NCBI GenBank assembly: GCA_964629825.1
Contig: CAZVUW010000005.1
Coordinates: 1 to 61,190, forward strand
Reading direction: 5' to 3'
Source: CAZVUW01 sp964629825
Lineage (GTDB): Bacteria > Actinomycetota > Nitriliruptoria > Euzebyales > Egibacteraceae
Length of the DNA: 61,190 bases
In this document: positions 8,085 to 15,813 of the stretch, piece after piece
Position numbering within the stretch: position 1 is the first letter of the stretch
Layout: every line of letters begins with the position of its first letter
Position numbers and translations under genes: made by a program
The notes under the pieces: model-generated
Told to the model about the DNA's origin: nothing
Databases searched by the model: none
Seen by the model: only the letters and a program-made list of their open reading frames with translations

Positions 8085-9029
8085 TTGCCGCGCGTGCTCG
8101 TGACCGGTGGAGCGGGCTTCATCGGTTCCAACCTGGTTGACCGTCTTCTCGAAGCCGGTCATGCCGTCGTCGTCGTCGACGACCTGTCGACCGGCAAGCT
8201 CGAGAACCTCGAGCGGGCGCGCCAGGCGCCCGCGGAGTCCTTCACCTTCGAGCGGATCGACATCACCTCGCCCGAGCTGGGCGAGGTCGTCGCTGCCGCA
8301 CGCCCCGACGTGGTTCTGCACCTGGCGGCGCAGATCGACGTCCGCCGCAGCGTCGCCGACCCCGTCCACGACGCCCTCGTCAACGTCGTGGGCACGGTCA
8401 ACCTGCTCGAGGCCAGCCGCCGCAGCGGCGTCCAAAAGCTGGTGCTCACCACCTCGGGCGGCTGCATCTACGGCGAGCCCGACCGCTCCGAGCTGCCCGT
8501 GGCCGAGGACTACGACGGCCACCCCCACTCGCCCTACGGCGCCAGCAAGCGCGGGGTGGAGGAGTACCTCCACACCTACGAGGCCCTGTACGGCCTGCGC
8601 TGGACGTCGCTGGCCCTGGCCAACGTGTTCGGTCCGCGCCAGGACCCCGGCGGTGAGGCCGGCGTGGTGTCGATCTTCGGCGGCCGGCTGCTGCGCGGGG
8701 AGCCGGTGACGATCTACGGCGACGGGGAGCAGACGCGCGACTTCGTCTACGTGCAGGACGTCGTCGACGCCTTCGTGGCGGCGATGGACCGCGGCGACGG
8801 CCAGCGGATCAACATCGGCACCGGTCGCGAGACGAGCGTCAACGAGCTCCACCGGATCCTGGCCGACATCACCGGCTCGACCGAGCCCGCCCAGCACGCC
8901 CCGCCGCGCACCGGTGAGCTGGCCCACATCGCCCTGGACGTCGGGCTGGCCGCGCGGGAGCTGTCGTGGAAGCCGACCACGAGCCTGCGCGAGGGGCTCG
9001 AGGCCACGGTCGACTGGCTGCGCGGCTAG
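8085..9029 (+). CDS. NAD-dependent epimerase/dehydratase (UDP-glucose 4-epimerase-like)
   Basis: A 314-residue extended short-chain dehydrogenase. It has the Rossmann motif TGGAGFIGSNL at the N-terminus, the D in VVVVDDLSTG that binds the NAD ribose, the active-site segment TTSGGCIYG, and Y-x3-K in SPYGASKRG. The C-terminal part RDFVYVQDVVDAF is typical of UDP-sugar 4-epimerases. It probably makes a sugar nucleotide for wall or exopolysaccharide, but the exact substrate is uncertain. The start is TTG 8085 behind AAAGGAAC. Confidence 0.85.
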   Translation: MPRVLVTGGAGFIGSNLVDRLLEAGHAVVVVDDLSTGKLENLERARQAPAESFTFERIDITSPELGEVVAAARPDVVLHLAAQIDVRRSVADPVHDALVNVVGTVNLLEASRRSGVQKLVLTTSGGCIYGEPDRSELPVAEDYDGHPHSPYGASKRGVEEYLHTYEALYGLRWTSLALANVFGPRQDPGGEAGVVSIFGGRLLRGEPVTIYGDGEQTRDFVYVQDVVDAFVAAMDRGDGQRINIGTGRETSVNELHRILADITGSTEPAQHAPPRTGELAHIALDVGLAARELSWKPTTSLREGLEATVDWLRG

Positions 9030-9196
9030 GCTCTCGCCCGGCTGGAACCCCGGGCCCCGGTCTCGCGTCAGGGACTAGAGCTCTGCCCCCAAACGCCGAG
9101 CAAGTCCAGCCGGATATGCGGGTAGGAATGCGCGGTGGCCGCCGGGATGCACCCGCGCGGCGCCCCGCAGAGCCCAGACCCCCTATGGAGGCTGTC

Positions 9197-10921
9197 GTGG
9201 CCCGAGCGAGAACTGCCGGCCCGCTGCTGAGCACGCTGTGCGCGCTGCTCCTGTGCGCGCCCCTGCTGATCGCCCCGCCCCCGGCGCACGCCTCTGTCGT
9301 GCGGGCCGCGGACGTGACCCCGGCGCGGGTGCAGGGGTCCAACCGCTTCGAGACCGCGGCCGAGATCGCCCGGCTGACCTTCGCGAAGGCGGACACGGCG
9401 GTGCTCGTCACGGGCGGGGACTACCCCGACGCGCTGGCGGGCTCGTTCGCGGCCGGCGTGGTGAACGGACCGCTGCTGCTCGTGACCAGCTCCGAGGTGC
9501 CGCGCCCGACGTCGGAGGCGCTTCAGAAGCTCGGCGTGCGCGAGGTCGTCCTACTGGGCGGCACCGGAGCCATCGGCGCCGAGGTGGAGGATCGCCTGCG
9601 CTCGGAGGGCTACGCCGTCCGGCGGATCTTCGGCGGCACCCGCTACGAGACGGCCGCGCAGGTCGCCGTGACCTTCGGGGCGGACTGGCCCGGCGGGACC
9701 ATCGATGGCCAGCGGCCGGCGCTGCTGGCCAGCGGTGAGGCCTTCCCGGACGCTCTCAGCGCCGGCCCGGTGTCGGCGCGGGCGAAGCTGCCGCTGCTGC
9801 TCACCCCTCGGAGCACCACGTCGCCGGCAGTTGATGAGGCGCTGCGCACCCTCGGCGTCCAGCGCATCGTGATCCTCGGCGGCGAGGGCGCGGTGTCGAG
9901 CGCGGTGGAGCGCGCCTATGCCGATGCCGGCTACACGGTGCAGAGGCTCGCGGGCTCCACTCGCACGGGAACCGCCGCAGCGGTCGCCGACTTCGCGCTG
10001 GAGCGGCTCGACGGCTTCTCGGCGGGCACCGTGATGCTCGGCCGCGGCGACGCCTTCCCGGACGCCTTGGCGGCGAGCATCCACGGTGGGGTGCGCGGGG
10101 CTCCGCTCCTGCTGACGGCGACGCCCGAGGTGCTGACCCCGGAGACGCGCGGCTGGCTGGCCGCCGCCTGCCCGGCCATGGCGTCGATCCTCGCCCTCGG
10201 CGGGGGAGGGGCAGTGAGCTCTGCGACGTTGTCCTCGGCGGTCGAGGCGGCCGAGGCCTGCAACCAGGCGGACGTCGAGGTCTCCAAGTACACGACCCAC
10301 CTGCCGAACAACCCGCCGAGGACGCACAACGTCCACCTGGCCGCCGACACGATCGACGGCCGGGTCATCCCGCCGGGCGGCACGTTCTCGCTGGATGACG
10401 CCCTGGGCGACCGCAGCCTTGAGCGCGGCTACCGGGTCGTCCCGAACGGCTGCCTCGAGAGCGGCGAGCCGGTCGACTGCGTCGGCGGCGGCGTCAGCCA
10501 GGTCGCGACCACCTTCCTCAGCGCGGTGTGGTTCTCGGGGTTGCGGATCGTCCGGTTCCGCCCGCACACGACCTACTTCGAGCGCTACCCGGAATGCCAT
10601 GAGGCGACCTTGTGGCGCCATCGCCTCGACGTCGTGGTGGTGAACGACTCGCCCTATCCGGTGACGATCGACACCTTCCACAGCCAGACCTCGGTCGGGG
10701 TCCGCCTGCTCAGCCGCCCGTGGGCGAAGGTCGAGTCGTGGGTGAGCAAGCCGTACGCCGTCGACCCCGGCACGGGGGCCTTCTCCGTGGACTGCGGGCG
10801 GAAGATCACCTATCCGGACAGCAACGTCAGGGAAGACGCCTACCACTGGCGCTACCAGCACGGCTACCCCGGCGGCGTCCCGCTAGCGTCGACGCTCCCC
10901 GAGCCGCCGACGCCACGCTGA
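9197..10921 (+). CDS. Secreted protein with three CWB2 repeats and a VanW domain
   Basis: I prefer GTG 9197, which has GGAGG six bases upstream and gives a clean signal peptide (LLSTLCALLLCAPLLIAP, cleavage after AHA). ATG 9185 is the alternative, and the frame stays open upstream to 8966. Three consecutive cell-wall-binding-2 repeats follow, marked by RFETAAEIA, GGDYPDALAG, VVLLGGTGAI and RYETAAQVA, and by AFPDALSA and GRGDAFPDALAA. A VanW domain follows (about residues 370-520: PPGGTFSLDDALGDRS, GGGVSQVATTFLSAVWFSGL, HRLDVVVVNDSPYPV). CWB2 repeats anchor proteins to the wall; VanW function is not established. The 3' end overlaps the opposite-strand DUF5317 gene by 39 bp. Confidence 0.88.
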   Translation: MARARTAGPLLSTLCALLLCAPLLIAPPPAHASVVRAADVTPARVQGSNRFETAAEIARLTFAKADTAVLVTGGDYPDALAGSFAAGVVNGPLLLVTSSEVPRPTSEALQKLGVREVVLLGGTGAIGAEVEDRLRSEGYAVRRIFGGTRYETAAQVAVTFGADWPGGTIDGQRPALLASGEAFPDALSAGPVSARAKLPLLLTPRSTTSPAVDEALRTLGVQRIVILGGEGAVSSAVERAYADAGYTVQRLAGSTRTGTAAAVADFALERLDGFSAGTVMLGRGDAFPDALAASIHGGVRGAPLLLTATPEVLTPETRGWLAAACPAMASILALGGGGAVSSATLSSAVEAAEACNQADVEVSKYTTHLPNNPPRTHNVHLAADTIDGRVIPPGGTFSLDDALGDRSLERGYRVVPNGCLESGEPVDCVGGGVSQVATTFLSAVWFSGLRIVRFRPHTTYFERYPECHEATLWRHRLDVVVVNDSPYPVTIDTFHSQTSVGVRLLSRPWAKVESWVSKPYAVDPGTGAFSVDCGRKITYPDSNVREDAYHWRYQHGYPGGVPLASTLPEPPTPR

Positions 10922-11488
10922 CACCCGCGGCACGGGCCGTGGCGGCAGGCTTCGGCCTGGGCGCGGCGGGTAGCGGCGCATCTGGCCCACGACCAGGAGG
11001 CCGACCCCCAGCGCGAGGACGATGTCGCCGACGCTGACCACCGTGCGCAGGGGCGGCAGCGGGATGACGTCGGCGAGCCAGCCCAGCCGCGTGCTCGCGT
11101 CCAGCAGCTGGTGCTTGCCCGCGCCGACCTCCGCCCCGGCGCCGATGGCGACCAGCGCATCCGGTGAGACCGGCATCGCCCCGCCGTTGAGCAGGATCAC
11201 CAGCGCGTTGGCCGCGAAGCCGACCAGCACCACCGGCATGGCGGGCAGCGCGAGGTTCGCGGCGATGAACGCCACCACCGCGACCAGCGACACGCCCATG
11301 AGGAGCGGCCCGACCACCCCGCCCGACCATCCGAGGGCATCCAGCACCGTCAGCAGCAGCTGAAGCGCGAGCCCGGCGAAGATCAGCCGCGTCTGCCGCA
11401 GCCGCAGCCGCGCCAGGTTGGACAGCGCACCCCCGGAGAGCCAGCCGGCGCCAAGCGCGAGGACCAGGATCACGGTGACGAGGATCAT
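10883..11488 (-). CDS. DUF5317 family membrane protein
   Basis: A 201-residue integral membrane protein with about five or six hydrophobic segments (for example ILVTVILVLALGAGWL, LIFAGLALQLLLTVL, VVAVVAFIAANLALPAMPVVL). The loop NGGAMPVSPDAL and the segment KHQLLDASTRLGWLADVIPLPP are characteristic of DUF5317. Function is unknown. Its last 39 bp lie inside the 3' end of the convergent CWB2-VanW gene. Confidence 0.82.
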   Translation of the reverse strand: MILVTVILVLALGAGWLSGGALSNLARLRLRQTRLIFAGLALQLLLTVLDALGWSGGVVGPLLMGVSLVAVVAFIAANLALPAMPVVLVGFAANALVILLNGGAMPVSPDALVAIGAGAEVGAGKHQLLDASTRLGWLADVIPLPPLRTVVSVGDIVLALGVGLLVVGQMRRYPPRPGRSLPPRPVPRVSAWRRRLGERRR

Positions 11489-11539
11489 CTCCGGACCTCC
11501 GCCGGCCGGCCCTGGCGCGCCACCGGGGGAGACGTCGGC

Positions 11540-12529
11540 TCAGGCATCTGGCACGTCGACCGCCGCGATCGCCCAGGCGAGCCCGTCGACCGGGTCGTGC
11601 ACCGCAAGGCGCAGGACCCAGCCGGTCTCCGCCTGAGCGGGGGACCAGCGGAACCAGCGCAGCTCGGCGAGCGCGTCCCCCAGCTCCTCGGCGAAGTCGT
11701 CTCCGGGCGCGTCGGGCCAGACCAGTCCCGCGAGGGCCGCCGCGGCCCACCAGGCCGAGAAGCGGCCCGCCGCCCCGCCCCGGCGGCGCCCGTGCGCACC
11801 TCCGCTGGCACCGGCCCACTGGAGCAGCGCCAGCGCCTGAGCGGGCGTCAGCTCGACCAGGGCCGCCCTTTCGGCGAGATGCGCCACGGCACCCTCAGCG
11901 CCACCCTCGACCGACACGGCCTCGACCCGACCACCGGAGTCGAGCGTCCAGGCCTCAACGACGCCGCGCAGCGCGGCCACGGCCGGATCGTCAGCCAGCC
12001 GCGGGGCGGGCTCCAGGGCCGTGATCGCATCCGCGCGCGGAGCCGGGAGGTCGGGGGCGGGGAAGCGGGCGTCGCGATCGCGGTAGGTCGGCAGGGCGTA
12101 CTCGGGCTCGAACGGCGCCAGGCGCAGCGGCAGCTCGGCCGGGATCTCGTCCGATCGTCCGCGCAGGTCCTCGCCGCGCAGGACGCGCTCCTGCGCGACC
12201 GCGGCGGCCGAACCGGGGTCCGGGATGTGCGGGGCCAGGTCATGCCAGGTGTGCCGTCCGGCGGCGACCTCGGTCAGGGGCCCGAGCGTGAAGCGGCCAG
12301 CGCCAGGGCGCAGCACGGCGCCTGCATAGGAGGCGGGGGCCTCGAGCGCCAAGCGGTAGTCGATGTGCATCGCCACCGCCCACAGCTGCCGGCCGAGCTC
12401 AACCGCCTCGCGGCACAGGCGCGCCAGCTCCACGAGGTCGTCCCAGCTGCGCGTCGAGCACAGGCCGTCGACCGCGCGCAGGAGGGCCGCCTCGTCCGCG
12501 GCTGCGACCAGGGCTCCAAGGTTCTGCAC
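11540..12529 (-). CDS. Conserved hypothetical cytoplasmic protein
   Basis: A 329-residue protein without signal peptide or membrane segments. It is rich in Ala, Leu and Glu, with an N-terminal helical part (DDLVELARLCREAVELGRQLWAVAMHIDYRLAL) and the motif HTWHDLAPHIPDP near residue 90. It ends in an acidic region with several tryptophans (FRWSPAQAETGWVLRLAVHDPVDGLAWAI-type). I cannot assign a family. It lies 51 bp upstream of the DUF5317 gene on the same strand, so the two may be one operon. GC at codon third positions looks normal for the window. Confidence 0.65.
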   Translation of the reverse strand: MQNLGALVAAADEAALLRAVDGLCSTRSWDDLVELARLCREAVELGRQLWAVAMHIDYRLALEAPASYAGAVLRPGAGRFTLGPLTEVAAGRHTWHDLAPHIPDPGSAAAVAQERVLRGEDLRGRSDEIPAELPLRLAPFEPEYALPTYRDRDARFPAPDLPAPRADAITALEPAPRLADDPAVAALRGVVEAWTLDSGGRVEAVSVEGGAEGAVAHLAERAALVELTPAQALALLQWAGASGGAHGRRRGGAAGRFSAWWAAAALAGLVWPDAPGDDFAEELGDALAELRWFRWSPAQAETGWVLRLAVHDPVDGLAWAIAAVDVPDA

Positions 12530-12725
12530 GGCGACGCACGGTACCGAAACCGGCGGCCCGGGTCAGACAGGGCGCCGGCGCCGCAGCCTGCTCTGGCCCC
12601 GCGACTGCCCCATCGAGAAGGCCTCGAGCTGGCCGGCCCCTGCACGTGAGGACGCGTGTACGATCGGGCTGCCCTGCACCGATCAGCGTGCAACCCTCCC
12701 CCGAACTCCTCGAGCTCCCGCGATC

Positions 12726-13028
12726 ATGAGTAACCCCAAGCCCAGCCCGCCTCGAACCGGCCGCCGTCGCGACGCCGGGGACGACGACGCTGCTCTGCGC
12801 TTGCTCCGCGACAAGCTGTCCGGGGTTCTGCGCCGGCTGCCCGAGATCGAGCGGCGCGTGGTGGAGCAGCGGATGGGCCTGGTCGACGGCACGCCCGCCA
12901 AGCCGGGTGAGGTCGCGGAGCGCCTCGGTCTGACCATCCCCGAGGTCAAGAAGATCGAGGAGCGCGCGTTCAGCCGCATCCGCGAGGTCGCCCCGATCAA
13001 GGGGCTGGAGCGCTTCCTGGGCCGGTAG
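12726..13028 (+). CDS. Stand-alone sigma-70 region 4-like helix-turn-helix protein
   Basis: A 100-residue product from ATG 12726 with a disordered basic/acidic N-terminus (to about residue 25), then one domain. Its LRRLPEIERRVVEQRMGLVDG, GEVAERLGLTIPEVKKIEERA and FSRIREV segments closely mimic region 4 of primary sigma factors, which contacts the -35 element. There is no region 2, so it cannot be a complete sigma factor. It may act as an anti-sigma, co-sigma or DNA-binding regulator; this is inference. No clear ribosome binding site precedes the ATG. A possible -10 (TACGAT) lies about 70 bp upstream. Confidence 0.7.
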   Translation: MSNPKPSPPRTGRRRDAGDDDAALRLLRDKLSGVLRRLPEIERRVVEQRMGLVDGTPAKPGEVAERLGLTIPEVKKIEERAFSRIREVAPIKGLERFLGR

Positions 13029-13062
13029 GACAGGCCTCTTCTCGAAGCATCCTCTTTAGCCT

Positions 13063-13159
13063 GACTCCACAGGAGTCGAAAGGAACCACAGCACGCACAG
13101 CGATATGTGCGTCATGACCTCGGTTCCGCTGCGCGACGTCAAGCCCGGGCGACGCGCCA
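13063..13159 (+). promoter_or_regulatory. Structured 5' leader of the CWB2 amidase gene
   Basis: The 147-bp space upstream of the amidase holds a nested set of inverted repeats. GACTCC/GGAGTC pair at 13063-13068 and 13072-13077. GGAACC (13082-13087) can pair with GGTTCC (13122-13127), enclosing ACGCACA/TGTGCGT (13093-13099 and 13106-13112). A further GCGCG/CGCGC pair is possible downstream. It does not match c-di-AMP or c-di-GMP riboswitch cores that I can recall. Confidence 0.4.
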
Positions 13160-13175
13160 TCCAGGGGGGAAGCGC

Positions 13176-15569
13176 TTGCAGTTCCGCATCGCCTTTGTTG
13201 TCGTTCTGTCCTCTGCCATAGCGCTCACGGGGTTGCCCGCCGCGGGAGCTGCGGATGCGGAGGTCGCACCTCCCACCGTGACGCAGGACCTCGCCGGTCT
13301 TCCGGCCCAGCACGACCTGATGGGGGCCAGCGCCCTGAGCGCGGGTTCAGACGACGCGCTCCTGTCTGAGCCCGTCGCCACGCCCATCCCGTTCTCCGCC
13401 GTCGGCCTTGATCTGCCCGAGGGCGCCGAGGTCGAGGTCCGCACGTCCGTCGACGGCGAGACCTGGACCGACTGGCAGCTCGCCGAGGCGGTCGACGAGG
13501 CCCCCGATCCGGACTCCCCCGAGGCCGCCCGAGCCAGCTCCGAGCGTCACTCCTCCCCGATCTGGGTCGGGGAGGCCGAGCACCTCCAGCTGCGCGTCAC
13601 CGGCGGCTCGCCGGAGGACGTCGGCGTCCACCTGATCGACTCGATGGGCCTCGGGCGCTCGCTCGCCGGGCGCTTCGTCGACGCCTTCCGCGCCGCCTGG
13701 CGCGGTGGCGCCCAGCCCGCCGCGGCCAGCGTCGCCGCCCCCAAGGTGATCACCCGCGCCCAGTGGGGCGCCGACGAGAGCCGTCGGACCGGGAACCCGT
13801 CCTACGCCTCCAACGCCAAGGTCGCTGTCGTCCACCACACGGCGACCACCAACTCCTACAGCGCGGCCGAGGCCGCCGGGCAGGTGCGGGCGATCTACGC
13901 CTACCACACGGGCACGCTGCGCTGGAACGACATCGGCTACAACCTGCTGATCGACCGCTACGGCCGGATCTACGAGGGGCGTGCGGGCGGCCTGGAGCGC
14001 GCCGTGATCGGTGCCCACGCCGGCGGCTGGAACACCGGGTCGTACGGCGTTGCGCTGCTCGGCCAACACGAGCCCGGCGCCAGCCCGTCCTACGCGCCGG
14101 TGACCAGCGCCGCGCTCGACGCGCTCGTGGACGTGCTGGCCTGGAAGCATGACGTGCACTACATCGACGCCGACGCCACCGTGCGCCTGACCTCAGGCGG
14201 CGGCGGCACAAGCCGCTACCCGGCCGGGGTCAGCATCGACGTGCCGACCATCATCGGCCACATCACGCTGTCAACGACGGCCTGCCCCGGCCGCAGCGTC
14301 ATCGACCAGCTCGGCTCGATCCGCTCGCGCGTCTCGCAGCGCCAGACCGCCATGTTCGTGCAGCCCCAGGTGGGGCCGACGGACATCCCGCTGGCCCCAG
14401 GCGGCACCCCCGAGACGGTGACCTTCCGCGCTGGCCTGAGCCCGGCCGGGTCGTGGAGCCTGCGCATCACCGCGTCCGGCGGCAAGGTCGTCCACAGCGC
14501 CTCCGGCTCTGGCAGCAGCGTCTCCACCTCGTGGCGGCCACCGGCGACGCCCGACATCTACACCTATGAGCTCGCGTCCTCGGGCCGTCGCCCGGTGAAG
14601 GGCGAGATCACTGTGCTGAGGGACGTCGTCGAGCGCGTCGGCACCTCCGGCTCGGTTCCGACCGCTTCCGCGCAGGTGTCCAAGCGCGCGTTCCCGCAGG
14701 CCGCCTCGGCCGAGCATGCCGTCGTCGCCCGTGCCGACAAGTTCGCCGACGCCATGGCCGGCGGGCCGCTGGCCGGGACCACCGGTCCGCTGCTGCTGAC
14801 CGACTCGGGCAGCCTTCACCCCGATGTGCTCGCTGAGCTCAAGCGCGTCCTCCCGGCCGGTCGGACCGTGTACCTCCTGGGTGGTCATGAGGCACTCGCC
14901 CCGGCCGTCGAGACCGCCCTCAAGGCCCACTGGCAGGTGCGCCGGGTGAAGGGCAGCGAGCGGACCGCGACCGCCGCGGAGGTCGCGGCTGTGGTCCGCG
15001 CACGCACCGGCACCACCACGGCCATGGTCGCCCGAGCCGTGCCCGACGACGTGGCCCCGTGGGCGGATGCGCTCGCCGGCGGCGCCTACGGCGCCAAGGC
15101 CGGCATCCCGGTGCTGCTCACCTATCCGGACCGGCTCACCGAGCCGACCCGCAAGGCGATCTCCGCGTTCAAGCGGACCTACGTGCTGGGCGGAACCGCC
15201 GCCGTCAGCGACGCGGTGGTGGCGCAGCTGCCGTCCCCGCAGCGGATCCGCGGTGGCGACCGCGTCGGCACCTCGGTGCGGATCGCCGAGCTGTGGGGGA
15301 GCACCGGCGGCACGGCCCGTGACCGGGTGCTGCTGGGCGCGGGCTATCAGCCGAGCTCGTGGACGCTGGCCCTGGCGGCAGCGCCGCTGGCCGCCCGGCA
15401 GGGCTCGCCGCTGATCCTGACGGCCACCGACACCCTGTCGCCCGCGGCCCGCGAGCACCTTCAGCGCATGCGCTACTCGAGCGTCCCCAACGCCTCGGGC
15501 ATGGTGCTCGGCGGCTCGGGCCACGTCAGCGACGCGGTCGTTTCCGAGGTCTCCCGGCTCCTGCAGTAG
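13176..15569 (+). CDS. Secreted N-acetylmuramoyl-L-alanine amidase with CWB2 repeats
   Basis: I prefer TTG 13176, preceded by AGGGGGGAAG, which gives a signal peptide ending PAAGA. GTG 13107 in the same frame is the alternative, but it would lie inside the leader hairpin. After an N-terminal beta-rich region, an amidase_2/PGRP domain occupies about residues 190-390, with zinc-site histidine VVHHTATTN, WNDIGYNLLIDRYGRIYEGR and GHITLSTTACPGR. It should cleave the amide between muramic acid and the stem peptide. A linker and three CWB2 repeats (about 500-797; DKFADAMAGGPLA, VYLLGGHEAL, YVLGGTAAVSDAV, MVLGGSGHVSDAV) anchor it to the wall. It lies 10 bp upstream of the biotinyl-domain gene. Confidence 0.9.
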   Translation: MQFRIAFVVVLSSAIALTGLPAAGAADAEVAPPTVTQDLAGLPAQHDLMGASALSAGSDDALLSEPVATPIPFSAVGLDLPEGAEVEVRTSVDGETWTDWQLAEAVDEAPDPDSPEAARASSERHSSPIWVGEAEHLQLRVTGGSPEDVGVHLIDSMGLGRSLAGRFVDAFRAAWRGGAQPAAASVAAPKVITRAQWGADESRRTGNPSYASNAKVAVVHHTATTNSYSAAEAAGQVRAIYAYHTGTLRWNDIGYNLLIDRYGRIYEGRAGGLERAVIGAHAGGWNTGSYGVALLGQHEPGASPSYAPVTSAALDALVDVLAWKHDVHYIDADATVRLTSGGGGTSRYPAGVSIDVPTIIGHITLSTTACPGRSVIDQLGSIRSRVSQRQTAMFVQPQVGPTDIPLAPGGTPETVTFRAGLSPAGSWSLRITASGGKVVHSASGSGSSVSTSWRPPATPDIYTYELASSGRRPVKGEITVLRDVVERVGTSGSVPTASAQVSKRAFPQAASAEHAVVARADKFADAMAGGPLAGTTGPLLLTDSGSLHPDVLAELKRVLPAGRTVYLLGGHEALAPAVETALKAHWQVRRVKGSERTATAAEVAAVVRARTGTTTAMVARAVPDDVAPWADALAGGAYGAKAGIPVLLTYPDRLTEPTRKAISAFKRTYVLGGTAAVSDAVVAQLPSPQRIRGGDRVGTSVRIAELWGSTGGTARDRVLLGAGYQPSSWTLALAAAPLAARQGSPLILTATDTLSPAAREHLQRMRYSSVPNASGMVLGGSGHVSDAVVSEVSRLLQ

Positions 15570-15579
15570 ATTCCTCCAC

Positions 15580-15804
15580 ATGGCGCTGGAGGTCACGGCG
15601 GAGCTGACCGCCTCGGTCGTGCGTGTCGCGACCGAGGTCGGAGCAGACGTGGCGCAGGGCGAGACGCTCCTGCTGGTCGAGTCCATGAAGATGGAGATCC
15701 CGGTCGCCGCTCCCCGCGCCGGCCGGGTGGCGTCGGTCCATGTGGAGCAGGGCGACATCATCGCCGAGGGTGATGTCCTGGTCGTCCTCGAAGTCGGCGC
15801 CTAG
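15580..15804 (+). CDS. Biotin/lipoyl attachment carrier protein, TB7.3-like
   Basis: A 74-residue protein consisting of a single biotinyl domain with the biotinylation motif ESMKMEIPV. The lysine between the two methionines is the attachment site. The size and the following sensor kinase and whiB1 genes match TB7.3 (Rv3221c) of M. tuberculosis, which precedes Rv3220c and whiB1. No carboxylase subunits are nearby. It is probably a free biotin carrier for an acyl-CoA carboxylase encoded elsewhere. Confidence 0.9.
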   Translation: MALEVTAELTASVVRVATEVGADVAQGETLLLVESMKMEIPVAAPRAGRVASVHVEQGDIIAEGDVLVVLEVGA

Positions 15805-15813
15805 GAGGTCGCC

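Noticed and set aside
13063..13159. c-di-AMP (ydaO) or c-di-GMP riboswitch before the amidase gene
   Set aside because: A short match (ACGCACAG) to the start of the c-di-GMP-I core is present, but the rest of the core is not. The conserved c-di-AMP segments are also missing. I kept it only as an unclassified structured leader.
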